Shown: positions 1-12,400 of the stretch, piece by piece | Position numbering within the stretch: the stretch's first letter is position 1 | Layout: each line of letters opens with the position of its first letter | Source of the DNA: Aurelia coerulea | Taxonomy: Eukaryota; Cnidaria; Scyphozoa; Semaeostomeae; Ulmaridae | DNA length: 64,000 bases | Direction of reading: 5' to 3' | Assembly: GCA_039566865.1 (NCBI GenBank) | Contig: CM076959.1 | Span: 16,166,501 to 16,230,500, forward strand | The notes under the pieces: generated by a model | What the model was told of the DNA's origin: nothing | Databases searched by the model: none | Seen by the model: only the letters and a program-made list of their open reading frames with translations | Program-made: the position numbers and the translations under genes

Positions 1-177
1 AGATGTACAATGTGAATGAGCTCACAGGGTAAGGAAGAAGAAAAGAGAGAGTCTCTCTCCGCCTGTAATTCCTCCCTTTTTCTGCTCTGCGTTTATCTTT
101 GGCGTCTTGTGCTGACAAGACTTGTAGCAAGTCCAGGAAGAGACTTGCGCAAGTCCAGATGTTGGTTTACTGCTTAC

Positions 178-488
178 CAGAGCATTTTTATCGTGAAAGA
201 GAACCAACTTTTTGTCCTTTGTCAGAAAAACATCCAACTCAAAACCGTCTGCTCCTTGTCTGTATGCACTCTTGAAACCTTCCATGGTGTTTTCCTGATA
301 CAGTAATGGATTTCCTCTGTGGCCTAGTATAATGGGCTTACATAGTCGATGATATATATGCCATTTAGGTATACCAGGAGCACATGTTTTAAAACATGCA
401 TCGAGTGGAACCTTTTTCGCGACTTTTGCGGCCGAGGAATTGCCGATGTTGCAGGTGATACAAACTGCCAGTGTGAGCAATATTGCTT
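178..488 (-). CDS. GDPD-like phosphodiesterase gene A, exon 2 (gene runs off left edge)
   Basis: One coding exon of a second glycerophosphodiester phosphodiesterase, paralogous to the complete gene at 5995-16998. The acceptor (TTCTAG) precedes 488 and the donor (CTG|GTAAGC) follows 178. Entry phase (1) and exit phase (0) are the same as exon 2 of the complete gene. The exon encodes a hydrophobic stretch (ILLTLAVCITC), then the catalytic HRGN motif, QENT, the E-x-D pair in GFELDVF and the catalytic histidine in LFHDKNA. The next exon expected from the paralogue (starting RLTGV) is not in bases 1-177, so the gene continues beyond the window. The short first exon was not found. All visible catalytic residues are intact, so I read it as a functional gene rather than a pseudogene. 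Confidence 0.85.
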
Positions 489-692
489 CTAGAAGAGAAA
501 GAAATGTTTTATTTTGTTGTCATAGCACGAAAATTCAAAACGTAATTTTACGCAGTTTCTGCTCGGTCTTGTTGGTAGAGAATAAATGAGCAAAGTTTGT
601 AAAAAACACCGGGGGGGGGTTCTTCCATAGTAAAGGTACCTGGGGATGTGCCTCGAGCGAGGGTATACTTTTTCCGGACTTCTAGTCTAGCC

Positions 693-1305
693 AAGGGTTT
701 CCTTTTTTGCAATTTTGGCCAGCAACGGTCTAGCCAAGGGTATCATTTTGGACAATATTGGTCTAGCGAACGGTCATGATATCATATTTGGCACAAATTT
801 GACAATATTGGTCGAGGAAATGGTCAAAATTGGTCTAGCCAAGGGTACCATTTTCGTCAAAATTGGTTCAGACAATGGTCAAATTGGTCTAGCCAAGGGT
901 ACCATTTCCCGGGGGGGTTACTTGACTTTCAATTGTACGGGGGGTGCACTCCAAGAAAAAAAATTTTCACACGGCTTTAGAAATTTTCCCTCCAAATGAT
1001 AGCCGGCTTTAGAAAAAATCGGCGAAAAGCATATCCCAAAACGTAAAAATCGGCAAAAAGCATACCCCTAAACGTAAAACTATGTCGAAAAACAATGAAA
1101 TAACACGTTTGACAACCGGCTTTAGAAAAATTGCCTTCTTTTGATACCCGGCGTTAGAAAAAAGAGGCGAAAACGATACCCGGAAAGGCGTGCACATGGC
1201 GTCAGCAAAATATACTAAGTACCCCCCCGGGTACCATTTTCGTCAAAATTAGCCAACGGTACCCTTTTGACGATGCTCGCGGCAGACCCCTACCCAAAAT
1301 TTGGC
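693..1305. repeat. Degenerate tandem repeat of a CTAGCCAAGGGT-containing unit
   Basis: Units with 'ggtctagccaagggtaccat' and 'ttcgtcaaaatt' recur from 693 to 907 and resume after 1231. The array is interrupted by the TIR element at 908-1231. Open frames here come from the repeat and are not genes. Confidence 0.7.
908..1231. mobile_element. CCCGGG-TIR MITE copy 1, 8-bp TSD
   Basis: The element begins CCCGGGGGGGTTACTTGA and ends in the inverted form (TACTAAGTACCCCCCCGGG). It is flanked by perfect 8-bp duplications TACCATTT (900-907 and 1232-1239). Its interior has repeated 'cggctttagaaa' blocks shared with the copies at 22831 and 24204. No coding capacity. Confidence 0.85.
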
Positions 1306-2900
1306 CAAGAACCTTTTTCCTATTTCTTTCATCCTCTGGATCACTGTGGAAAGTACGCGAAAGAAACGAATTCCAACGCAAGCTGGCAAGTGGAAGCGAA
1401 CATTTTCTAAAATTTCGATATTTTGATTCCAAAAGTAGTGCTCGAAGTAGTGGACATAAACACAATTTTATATCATAACAACTTATAAAGGCCAAAATGA
1501 GAAATGATAAATTTTAAAGTCCATGTAAAATGAAGTGTCTGTTTCACATTGCTCGCGGCAAAGTCAATAATAGAAGACAGTTAGAAGACTGTTTCTTTGT
1601 ATGCAGTACGCCATCATGGTGTACGGTATGAATGAATCCCATCATTTCTTCTGAAGCAATCCCTCAAATAGACTCCATCAACCAATTTGTGCAGAAGTTC
1701 AGTCAGTGCTTAAGACGTCTTCTTTCAGTGGTACCAGGTTCAGTCTAAAGCTGGGTATGGGGATACATGATCATATTTTCTTACCCCAGTGACAATAGCC
1801 GCAGCGCGTCCTGCGATAGAGCAGATCACAGTAGTAGTTGATCACAGATAATTAACGAAAATATAAAGAGCAAAATAACTGGCAATAAACAGCTGATACC
1901 AATACGAAAATACTTCCCGTCAGTTTGATGTTTTACCTGTAATATAGGCCATGTTGAGCTTCCGTGGCTATGAGCAGCTACTTTTCGCTCGTTCTCCTTC
2001 GTCCTTGTGTCCTGCTCAATCAAATGCAAGCGGAAAAAGTATAGAAATATTTCCTGCTAAATTTAATGAGATTCTTGCGTCATGAAATTGTTGAAATTGG
2101 ATTTGTATTAGACAATGAGGACACAATTGCATGCTTTGTGTTTACCTGATAAATCAATAGATCTTAATCGCTGATTTCTTTTAGAGAACAAATAATGCTT
2201 TAAGATGAAATAATCCTCCAAGCTTTTTGTCGTCATTTTGCGTTTGTTTGATTGAGAATGCTATGCTTTCGAATGCCGATGAGATGATAATGCTTTGTTA
2301 ACAACAACAGCAACAACAACAACAACAACAACATTTTCAACTCTCTTGACCTTTCTGCTCACCTTTTTCTGACCTTTCTGACCAAAGGCGGCTTCATTGC
2401 ATGTTCACTGGGACCCTGTGAAGCTGGACTTGCTATAAGTCTCTCTTTTGGTTCGTGAAAAAGAGAAGGAACGAGAGGGTTTCCTTCTCTCGTTCTTTAT
2501 TATGCCAATTATATGAGACCAATTGCCTTTTTGTCTGACCTCGATCGAACGGGCTCTGTCCTGCAGACGTTGTTAGGGTATTCAATTTTGATTTAGGAAG
2601 ATTCCCCCAGATAACATTAGCGTATCGCAGATATAGATATGAACGGAGATATAGGAACATGATCTATACATAGCACAAAAGAATGGCAGACGCCACTTAT
2701 GTTTCTGTTGTTTTCATCGATCGAGAACATCAAATACAATAGGTTATATTTAGACTGACCCAGTCCCCCTAGCTAAGTTGCTTTTAACTACGTTGATTTA
2801 CTTTAAACATGTGCACGGTACACATTGTCAGGCTGGGATTGTGAAATAAGATTTCTCAGCTTTTTCTGTGACTTAAAGCAAGTGTGCAATGGTAAATCGG
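1306..2900. other. Gene-free stretch between GDPD paralogues
   Basis: Nothing convincing except a (CAA)n tract at 2300-2333. The first exon of gene A may lie somewhere between 488 and about 5700, but I could not identify it. Confidence 0.4.
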
Positions 2901-3083
2901 CATAAGCGTACGGGAAGAAAAAATCTAGGGGGGCGGCCCGACACAAAGTCCATTGTTTACCAACATTTTTGCCCAACTGAGCGCAGATTTTTGCCCGATT
3001 GGGGCTGATTTTTGACAATTTTTCCAAGTTGGGGGGGCTACCGCCCCCCCCCCCGGCCCCCCCCCCCGCCTCGTACGCTTATG
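2901..3083. mobile_element. Small TIR element with CATAAGCGTACG ends
   Basis: Starts CATAAGCGTACGGG and ends CGTACGCTTATG, 183 bp, with G-run and C-run arms. Flanks AAATCGG and AAATAGG could be a 7-bp target duplication with one change. Confidence 0.6.
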
Positions 3084-3764
3084 AAATAGGCTCCTCTTTA
3101 GATAGAACAAAGAAATAACTAAAACACAGCATTGTCTCTTAGCAAGATAAAAATCTCATTCTTAGGCTACCCTTTGTTGACATTGTGTGCAACTGCGATT
3201 TGAATGGGGTATTTTTAGATTTTTCTGCTCTCTGCAAATGCAAGCTTTTAACCTTGCATAAACTATTTAGTCACTAAAAAAACTGAAAAATCTTATTTCA
3301 CAATCCCAGCTTCACCATGTGTCCCTTTCACTTTGCTGAATTGTTCATCCCAGTTTGCCCTTCGTCCACTATAACCCCTAGTGATTTGGTTTAGGCAGAT
3401 TGATTTGGTTTGATATCAAAGATTCTCTCTCTAGGGTTATATGTGAGAAATTACCTGAAATTCTATTCGAGCAGTTCATTTCAAAGAATGGGGCAATAAC
3501 ATTTTACAAATTTGATGACTGAAATATACTTGTCATTGAATAATATGAATCCATCGATTGTATGGGAATTTCATGAGAAGAAATATGTGGCCTATGACCT
3601 GAGGAAAAAAATCTTTGCATACTTCCAAAGGCAAAGACAACATCTTATGGTTTTTTTTATCATTCAATGCATCATTAAATCATTCACCAACACAATTTGT
3701 TGTATTGAGCTTTTTTGTCTATAATTCAATTTACAATTAGTCATGCGTGCTCAGAATTAGTCGA

Positions 3765-5540
3765 ACAGTTTTTGGTCTTTAATGCAGTTTTTGGTCTATC
3801 CTTCAATTCAATATCAGTCGAGTCGAGTGCAGTTTTTGATCTATCATTCAGTTCAATATAAATCGAATGCAGTTTTTGGTCTATAATTCAATTCATCGCT
3901 CGATCTATGAAATTCGCGTGCTCCTGTTGTGATCCAAATACAACTAAGTTCGCAAGAATTTTCCTCAATCTTTTGGCCAATTCCTTCTGGATGCCAAGGA
4001 AGTCCATGTGGTGTCATAGCAATGGAGACAACCAAAGAATGATTTTTTGTTTGCACGAATGATCTAAAAGTTTATTAGTTTATAAACTGTTCCCTAAATA
4101 AATAAAGCCAACTTCCCAACTATAAATAAATGGAGGCCCAAATGATATGAAATAAAATTGTGCTCTGTCCAAATGGTATGCCTGAATTTTACATCTAACA
4201 GCACTTTTGAAGAGATGATGACGCACAATTATGAGAGCCTAAATAGCGACCGACTCAATAAAAAACCATCCCGGACACAAGAATTACTAAAATTGGGCAA
4301 GGTCTTGGGTCTGACTTCGACCCTCGTAAATGGCCTGTAATCTTTGGAGAAGTGGAAAGCTGGAAAGCCAGTTAAATTTTGAAGGCAGTATGTTGCATGC
4401 TAGAGGGAGCCATTAATACCCCCCCCCCCCTCTGCCCCGTATCAGAGCCCCAGATCTGATCTGATGAATCCTTGGCTCCCTTCGTTCGGCATTCTTGCCT
4501 TTCTTTGCAAAGGTGTATTTGTTGCTTCTCCTCAACTCTAAAATTCGAAGTGCTTGTTCTACAAGAGAAGGAGTGCTCACCTCTGATCATGACATCCCTA
4601 TACAAGTGCCCCTGTGCGAGTTCAGATGTCCACCGGGGTCCTAACGGACCCGTAGGAAGCGAGGGACAGGGGGCTTAGGCCCCCTAATAATTTTGAAAAC
4701 AATATTGCTATGTCACAAGCATGAATTTGATGTATTAGTCTCTATTGTTTGAAGAAAAATTGCCCCCTCCCCTCAATGAAAAGCTGCTTCCTACGATCTA
4801 CGGCACTGCCTAATGACCATGATCGATAAGATTAGTCAAATTTTCACGTGGCAGCTCCAATTTAGTACGGGGGGCCCATCAAAGACCACATAACTTTTGG
4901 TGAGGAGTTGTATCTACGTGAAAATATTTCTCAAATTTTCCCGTGGTTTGCAAAGTTTGCAGCTTAGGTTTCATTTGTGAAGTATTTTGCACTGGGGAGA
5001 TTTGAATATTGTCCGGGCACAGATCCATCATTTACTTGCTTCGTTGGTGCAAACAACTTACATCCTAGGTGAAATAGTTGGGAACAGGGACAAGACCATT
5101 CTTTGGTTGTCCATCGTAATGGTACCACATGGACTTCCTTGGCATCCAGTAAATTCTTATTGCGAACTTAGAACAGGAACATGTGAATTTATTAGATTGA
5201 GCGATGAAATGAATTATAGACTACAGAATTTGTAGAATTTGAACCCGATTGATATTGAATTGAATGATAGACCAAAAACTGCACTCGATCGATATTGAAT
5301 TGAATGATAAACCAAAAACTGCACTTCATCGATATTGAATTGAATGATAAACAGAAAACTGCACGATAGACCAAAAACTGCTTTCCACTTGTTCTTGGCA
5401 CTCACGTTTGATAGCAAATTGAATTACAGACAAAAAGCCCAATACAGCAGATTGCCTTGGTGAATGATTGAATAATGAATTGAATTTTAAACAAAAAACT
5501 GCATTTACTACACATATTAGGCAGTGATAGACCAAAAAGA
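3765..5540. repeat. Large inverted repeat with tandem 'ccaaaaactgcac' subunits
   Basis: The left arm (about 3765-4055) and right arm (about 5030-5540) are inverted copies. Each has degenerate units of roughly 45 bp built on 'attgaattgaatgat' and 'accaaaaactgcac', then a unique block with the matching words 'ggacttccttggcatcca' and its complement. This is a foldback element or inverted duplication. The small open frames inside are repeat-derived. Confidence 0.65.
4645..4800. mobile_element. Degraded hAT-type MITE (CCCGTAGGAAGC family)
   Basis: Shares ends (CCCGTAGGAAGC, GCTTCCTACG) and interior ('ttttgaaaacaat', 'attgtt') with the intact copy at 20101-20260. Its termini are decayed. Confidence 0.6.
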
Positions 5541-5674
5541 GTGAATCAAACAGAAATACGTAACTGAAGAATGAAATTTTGATAAAACGAGTTTTGAAAC
5601 TGTCCGAATCAGACCTTTGGATTGTTATTTCTGCATTTTAATCCAGTATTAGCCTAATACCAGTTTTGAACAAC

Positions 5675-5945
5675 CGGGCCCAGGGGAAGTTTCCTTTGGA
5701 ATACCCTTGATGACAACATCAAAGAAGAACCGACACTCGCGCGTTTTAAAAATAAGATAAAAAATTGGGCCGGAGAACATTGCACCTGCAGAATATGCCA
5801 ATCAATAACAAAACAGGATGTGGTACTAGTTGATTTTTTTTTAGATTTTAAGTATTTATGTATGTAGGTTGGTCTTAACTAGTATTTATTTATACTATTG
5901 TAGACCAACATTAAATAATGAATAAATGAAATGAAATGACATTAA
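5675..5945 (+). mobile_element. LINE 3' tail (non-LTR retrotransposon fragment)
   Basis: A short reading frame encodes FKNKIKNWAGEHCTCRICQS, the C-terminal W-x-G-x-x-C-x-C-x-I-C module seen in other LINE tails here, followed by a UTR and an A-rich AATAAATGAAATGAAATG end. It abuts the last exon of GDPD gene B. Confidence 0.65.
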
Positions 5946-5994
5946 ATTCAAAGTTTGGAATAATTCAATGCCTATGGTATGCACTTATAAATTG

Positions 5995-6425
5995 TTAATT
6001 GTCAGATAAAAACTCAACATCATTAACATCATCATCATCATCATTATCATTTTCTTCGTTGTCTGCGTTTCCGCCTTGGTCTGCGTTTTCGTCGCGTTCT
6101 TCCTCTTCAGCGTCTCCGTAGTAAGGATGACGTCTTCTGCGCAGGCAGTTCCGACGTCCCGCGCTTGTGCTTGCAGCTAAGGAAGACATTCTTTCGACAT
6201 CATCAGTTGTGATCATATGAATTCCTTGGTTGATCAAGACCTTGTACAATGCCTCCAGTTGACTGGCCTGCAATGAAATGTTTTACGTAAACACTCAACG
6301 CAATCTACAGTACTTGATGATTGTGCGCATACTGACCGGTTTTGTGAGGGCTTTTTATTTTCCTGTACAACTACAAAACCGCGGTTAGAAATGAGTGTTA
6401 CTACCTGATTGCTTCTAATTTTGAC

Positions 6426-6458
<33 letters not shown>

Positions 6459-9400
6459 ATTCAAATATAAAATTTTACAATAATCTTACATTCTACTATA
6501 CCTATCTAAATTACTATACAACACTACAGGTACGATACCATGGGGAGCGAAATACAATGACTACCTCATGGCCAATATATAAAAACATGAAACATTAAAC
6601 TGTATACAGACACATTACGAAACGACGAAACAATTAAAGATTAATGGATACTATACTAGATTCTGTCTCATATCAGATGACAGGTCAGGGTTTAAATGGA
6701 TTTGAAAGATGTCACGAGTGCAAATCGTTTAAATGTTGATTTAGGAAGGTAAAATGGCCGACATCTGATGTGAAACAGAATTTACAAAGGAAAGAGCTAT
6801 TTACGATAAAGGACTTGGTGGTTGCTTAGTACATAGCTGTAATCTCAAAAGATTAATCAAAGCGACCAGTTTCGTGGATGAAACGTAAAGTTAATTCGAG
6901 TATATTTCTGTTCAACTCATCAGAAAGGTCTTGATCACCATACAATAAAAGATGTGTCAAAGAATCGTTTGAAAGATTGGTGATTTGTGTAAATGGTCGT
7001 AATAATTCAACAATTCCAGCGAGAAGATTTTGTCGTTGAACACCAAAAGAAGGGCAGAGCAACAAAAAGTGCTCAGTGTCCTCAATGCCATCGTTTGTTG
7101 GGCACATCGGGTTTATTGTATCCCTAAAATTATGCTTGAATTTATGGAAATTTAACTTGCTGAGACCAACCCTAAGTTGTGTAAGGTAGGATAATCCTAT
7201 TGGATCGTGAATTCCAAAAACAGATTTGGCAGGGGGGCGGATTTTTGATAACAGCTTTTTCTTAAAAACAGCAATAGAAGGCGCAAGTCTCAATTCAGGC
7301 TCAAGCTTATTCCATTCGGATAAACAGTTTGGATAGAAGCTAGACTTGAATTTTTCTGTTCTTGCCTTTAATTGCCCGATGACATCCTGGTCGCGAAGAC
7401 GGTACTGCGAATGATGAAGAGGGGGAATTGGTTCAACTGTATACTCGGGACTAAGATTATTTACAAACTTGTAGAACAAGGTAAGGCGTCTACTCCATCT
7501 TCGGGAACTCAGTGACTCCCAACCAAGCTCTGTGTACAGCTTCTCTCGAGATGTTCCCCTTCATGCACCCGACACAGCTAAGGCAGCAGAATACTGTACG
7601 GACTCTAGTTTTTCCATTAAATTTGGTAAAAGGATATTTTGACTGAATTGGCATACTTTGGCAGGAATATGGTAAATACCATCACCATAGTCTAGATGGG
7701 GTCGAACATAGAGCTTATATAATTCGTTTAGGGTATGCCTTGGCAGGTATTTGGAGAGATATTTCAGCAAACCAATGCCTTTCCTTGTTTTAGAGATCGC
7801 TGATTTGATATGAGCTGAGAAAGATAGCTTTGAGTCCAGGATAATTCCTAAATGTTTATGTTCATTCACTTTCTTGACTGGTATGTTGTTAAAGAGAATC
7901 ACTGGATGATCAATTTCGATTTTTTTCCTTGAAAATGTTAATTCAACAGCTTGTTTCTGCGGATCTGGATTAAAGGACATTCTCCAAGCTTCAGCCCACC
8001 GACTTATCAAGTCCATGTCATGGTTCATGTCATTGGCAGCTGTATTTGAATCTTCTACCACAGTGAACAACGATGTATCATCAGCAAATAACTTAACATT
8101 GCACTTCAAGCCTACAGCTAGATCATTTATATACACAAGGAAAAACAAGGGTCCAAGAATAGAGCCCTGGGGCACCCCTGCAGAAATATCTCCCCAATTT
8201 GAACTCTGTCCATTCAGTACTGTCCTCTGCTTTCGATCCTTGAGAAAGCTTTGGATTAAAAAAAGAAGTTGTCCCGAGACACCACATCGCTTTAATTTAT
8301 AAATTAGACCATCGTGCCATACCCTATCAAATGCCTTAGAAATGTCAAGATACACAGAACGAACATCAAGGGGAGGGTTACAGTCAAAAGCTTTAAATAT
8401 TGTGTGTGTTATTGAGAGTAACTGGTTGATGGTTGAGTCTCCTGGGCGAAAACCTGATTGATTTGGGTTGACTTGTATCATTTAGTCAGACGCGTTTTGT
8501 TACTGTTATGTCGCTTAAGTTTATTGTAAATCTCACAGGCCTAAATCAGTTGCTGTGGCGACAAAAACGCGTCCTTGTATCGTATTAGACAAGGCCACGG
8601 GAAAACCGCGGGAAATGTGCGATTAACCAATGGGATTGGCGGGATTATTGTAATGCCTCGTTTTTGAAATGTCAGTCAGGTAATAAAGAAATATACAAAG
8701 CCAGAAAACCTAAATCCTTTTTTCATCAGTGAGATTTTTGAGTACAATATGACTTGCGAAATAAGAAAGCTCTTGGCACTCCAAATGCCAGGACAACTTC
8801 TTGCTATGGCATAGAAACAACGTATTGTGGTTTACTTCTTATCGCATCTACTCGGCTCCTCTACTTATTAAAAATCGACATCATCATCAATAGAATTTGG
8901 TTTAAATTGCGTCACCTACTAGTAAATATGAAGCCAGTCATACCTGAGAACGAGTAAGTGAGAGATCATACGTCGTGTAAGTTCCAACAACAATGTTTGG
9001 TCCGTAGTTATTCTTCAACATTTGGATCGTGTGAAGATTTGCCGCACCACCAAAATGTGGGTGATTGAATATCCTATAGTCCACATCTGTGAATGCAGCC
9101 TTCATAGATTTCTCGATTGTTCCACTTGTGTAGAGGAAGTTAACAATTGCATTATTTGCAGATGAAACCGATGCAAGACACGTGCTTAGGCCAGGCATGT
9201 GTGCCATGATTTGAGCCTTCAGTGCAGCGTGCACATAGTCAGGTTGTAGCCAGTAACCAGGAGACCAAGCAACACCAACAACCAACTTCGGTTCTACCTA
9301 CGAATTGAACAGAATTGAAATTACGTGATGAAATTACGCACTTTATATTTCTGTGGTGAAATTACAAATAAGGGCAAATTGGGAGAGTGTATTATGCGCA

Positions 9401-12400
9401 TACTAACCAGTTTTGTGTTGTACAGGAAAATATAAAGCCCAAGGTCTTAAAAGTACAAACCGAGCTTGCGAGGTCTGTGCAATAAGACCGAGGGCTTTAT
9501 ATTTTCCTGTACAACTACAAAACCGGTTAGTATGAGTTTTATTACCTGATAGCTTCTAATTTTGACTTATATCATTTAGTCAAACGCATTTTGTTACTGT
9601 TATGTCGCTTAAGTTTATTGTAAATCTCACAGGCCTAAATCAGTTGCTGTGGTGACAAAAACGCGTCCTTGTATCGTATTATACAAAACTACCGGAAAAC
9701 CGCGGGAAATGTGCGATTGACCAATGAGATTGGCGGGATTCCCGTATTGCCTCGTTTTTGAAACGTCAGTCAGGTAATAAGGTGGAATACAGGCTCCAAA
9801 TCTTTGAAAGGGCTATGTAAATGGTTATTCCCTTCCCAGGTGTTTAATGAGCTTTCCTTATTGTTCGGCGTTTGTTGGGGATCCGAACAGGCTGAGTTGA
9901 TTCGCTCACAACAAAGCTCATTTCATTTTCATTCATTTCATTTTATCTTTTTTACCCATGGTAGCCCCTCATTAATAATAATTGATTTACAGGGGGCCAT
10001 GCTAAAAACTTACAAATAACTACTAATTTACAATAAAAACGAAATTTGCTATAAAACCTAAACCTAAACTAATTACATTTTGTCATAAATAAATGAAAGA
10101 AAACAGAAAAGAATTGGTGAGAAATTCGCAGCTGAAACACAATGAAGCAAAACTGTAAGTTCAGCACTTCCCCCAACAAGTATGCTACCACCACTTCATC
10201 TATGAATGCCCCTCAGCGACCAATCATGTATTAGTTTGAAACCATAAATGTCATTCAATTTAATTTTGAAATCCTTATAAATAATCATCCCTTCAGCCTG
10301 TGTACACAGGGTGTCCCAAAAAATTGTTCGGCGTTTGATTAAATATAAAAGATAATGAAATAATGAACGGGCTCCGTGGTAAATGTTCGGTTTTCATCAT
10401 TTTGGAATGTTCACACGATGCCGTTTCCAAAGTGTGCCGTTTATAGTTCCGTTTTCAAAATCTACCTTTTTCAAAATCTGCCGGCGAAAATGTGCCGTTT
10501 TCGTGTGAACAGGAGGCCTATCGGTCACATTTTCACCTTTTTTCAAAATGTGCCAAATTTAAAAAAATGCGGCATCGTGTGAACGCAGTCTCAGTCTACA
10601 TTTAGGCTTCAATGAATTCAGTACATACCATTTTTGCGTTCAAAGGCTTGAGCAAATCAAATGAAGTGACAAGGACTTGATTCGCCATTCGATATTTCTT
10701 CACAAGGGCTCCAACAGCCTTTCCCGTCTCGACTGCATTTAGGAAGTCTGCAGCGCTTGTTAGTACCACTGTATCTGGTTTCAGCTAAAAAACAGAAAAT
10801 CTTATCAGCCACAGTTAACCCTATTTTGGTTGGGGGGGGGCAAATATGCTGAGCGTGCTGTGACTGGCAGGATTTAACTGATCACATGCAAACTAAAATG
10901 TCAGCTCCGACAGCGCAACCCCAAGTAAGTCATCTGTCTGCTTTTAGATTACTCCTTGGCACTTGTTGAGCTTCATTACCAAAATGATCATATGAAATAT
11001 CACGTGAAATTGGCATCATGCTCCCCGCAAAGCCGCTGTAATGCTATTTGTGTTTTTGCATCAGTCTCTTTTAAAGATTTTGAATTGTATTAGCATTACT
11101 TCCTTTTTGTTGAATTGTTTGTTGTTCGTGATTATTCATTCACGCACAAAAAGTATCCGTCCTCCTTAATTAAGCAAGGTTTACAACAGGGATACAAGGG
11201 ACGCAAGTAATCGATCTAATTGAGGACCCCTTTCAGAACCGCCTGAAAACTTACATCGAGGTATACCACCAATCTTCTCCGCTTTGCAAATCTCAGTAGG
11301 CTTTCAAGTGGTGCTACTCGACGTGTTTTTGCATATGTGTAATTGTTTGCACCTATCACAATGAGAAATGCATATTATACAGGGTGTCCCAAAAAAATTG
11401 TGCCCCGTTTGTCTGAAGATTGCGACAAAACGGCAAAAGATTCTCGCCAAACTTTTGCATGATGGTGCTCTTCAGATGTTCAATTAAAGTTTGCCACCAT
11501 CCCCGTAAAAATCCGTTGAAAAATGATGGAGCTATGACCTTCAGAAGACCAAATTTGCCTGATGACTGAAACCAGCGGTCGGCCATTTTGTCTTTCTATT
11601 TTGCAGTGATAAGTATCTTCACATGAAGTAAGAAATAATTTCTGAGAGGTAAGAAATAGTGGAACTCTCCGAGGATTATCGGAATGTTCACGGAAGCTAT
11701 GAAACTGGAGGCTGCTGTTTCATTTTCAATCCATGAAGCTATTTATTGCTTCAAAATAGCAAGACAAAATGGCCGACCGCTGGTTTCAATGATCGGGAAA
11801 ATTTGGTCTCCTGAAGGTCATAGCTCCATCATTTCTCAACGGATTTTTACGGGGATGGTTGCAAACTTTAATTGAATATCTCAAGAGCAGCATCATGCAA
11901 AATCTTTGCGAGAATCTTTTGCCGTTTTGTCGCAATCTTCAGACAAACGGGGCACCATTTTTTTGGGACACCCTGTATATCCCGACTCTTTCATTTTTCA
12001 TTTTTCATTTTTCATTATTTTTTACACGGTGGCCCCGTCAATCGAGAGGATTGCTTTACAGGGGGCCGTGCCAAACTTTACAATATTACTTAAAATTACT
12101 AACAAATTACCTATATTTACAATCTAAAATAAAAAAATAAATGAAAAACAATGGAGTTAGCCTGAGAGAGGCAAATTACTTTTCAGCATACTTTTAAAAA
12201 TGCTAAGAGAGGGTGCTTGTTTGACATCCAAAGGCAATTCATTCCAAGTCTTTGCACCCCGGAAAGATATCGCTTTCTGCCCATTGCAAGTTTTCATCCT
12301 TGGAACAAGGACATCGGCAATGGCATTCCGCAAATTCATACTGATATCACGCGCAGAGTTTTTCTTGAAAAGGTTTGAAAGATAACTGGGTGCAAGACCT

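Noticed and set aside
5192..5535. Overlapping frames rich in VYHSIQY-like repeats
   Set aside because: Translations of the tandem-unit inverted repeat.
8938..9285. GDPD exon 6 as a stand-alone gene
   Set aside because: It has no true ATG at the apparent start and is bounded by an acceptor and donor in phase with exons 5 and 7.
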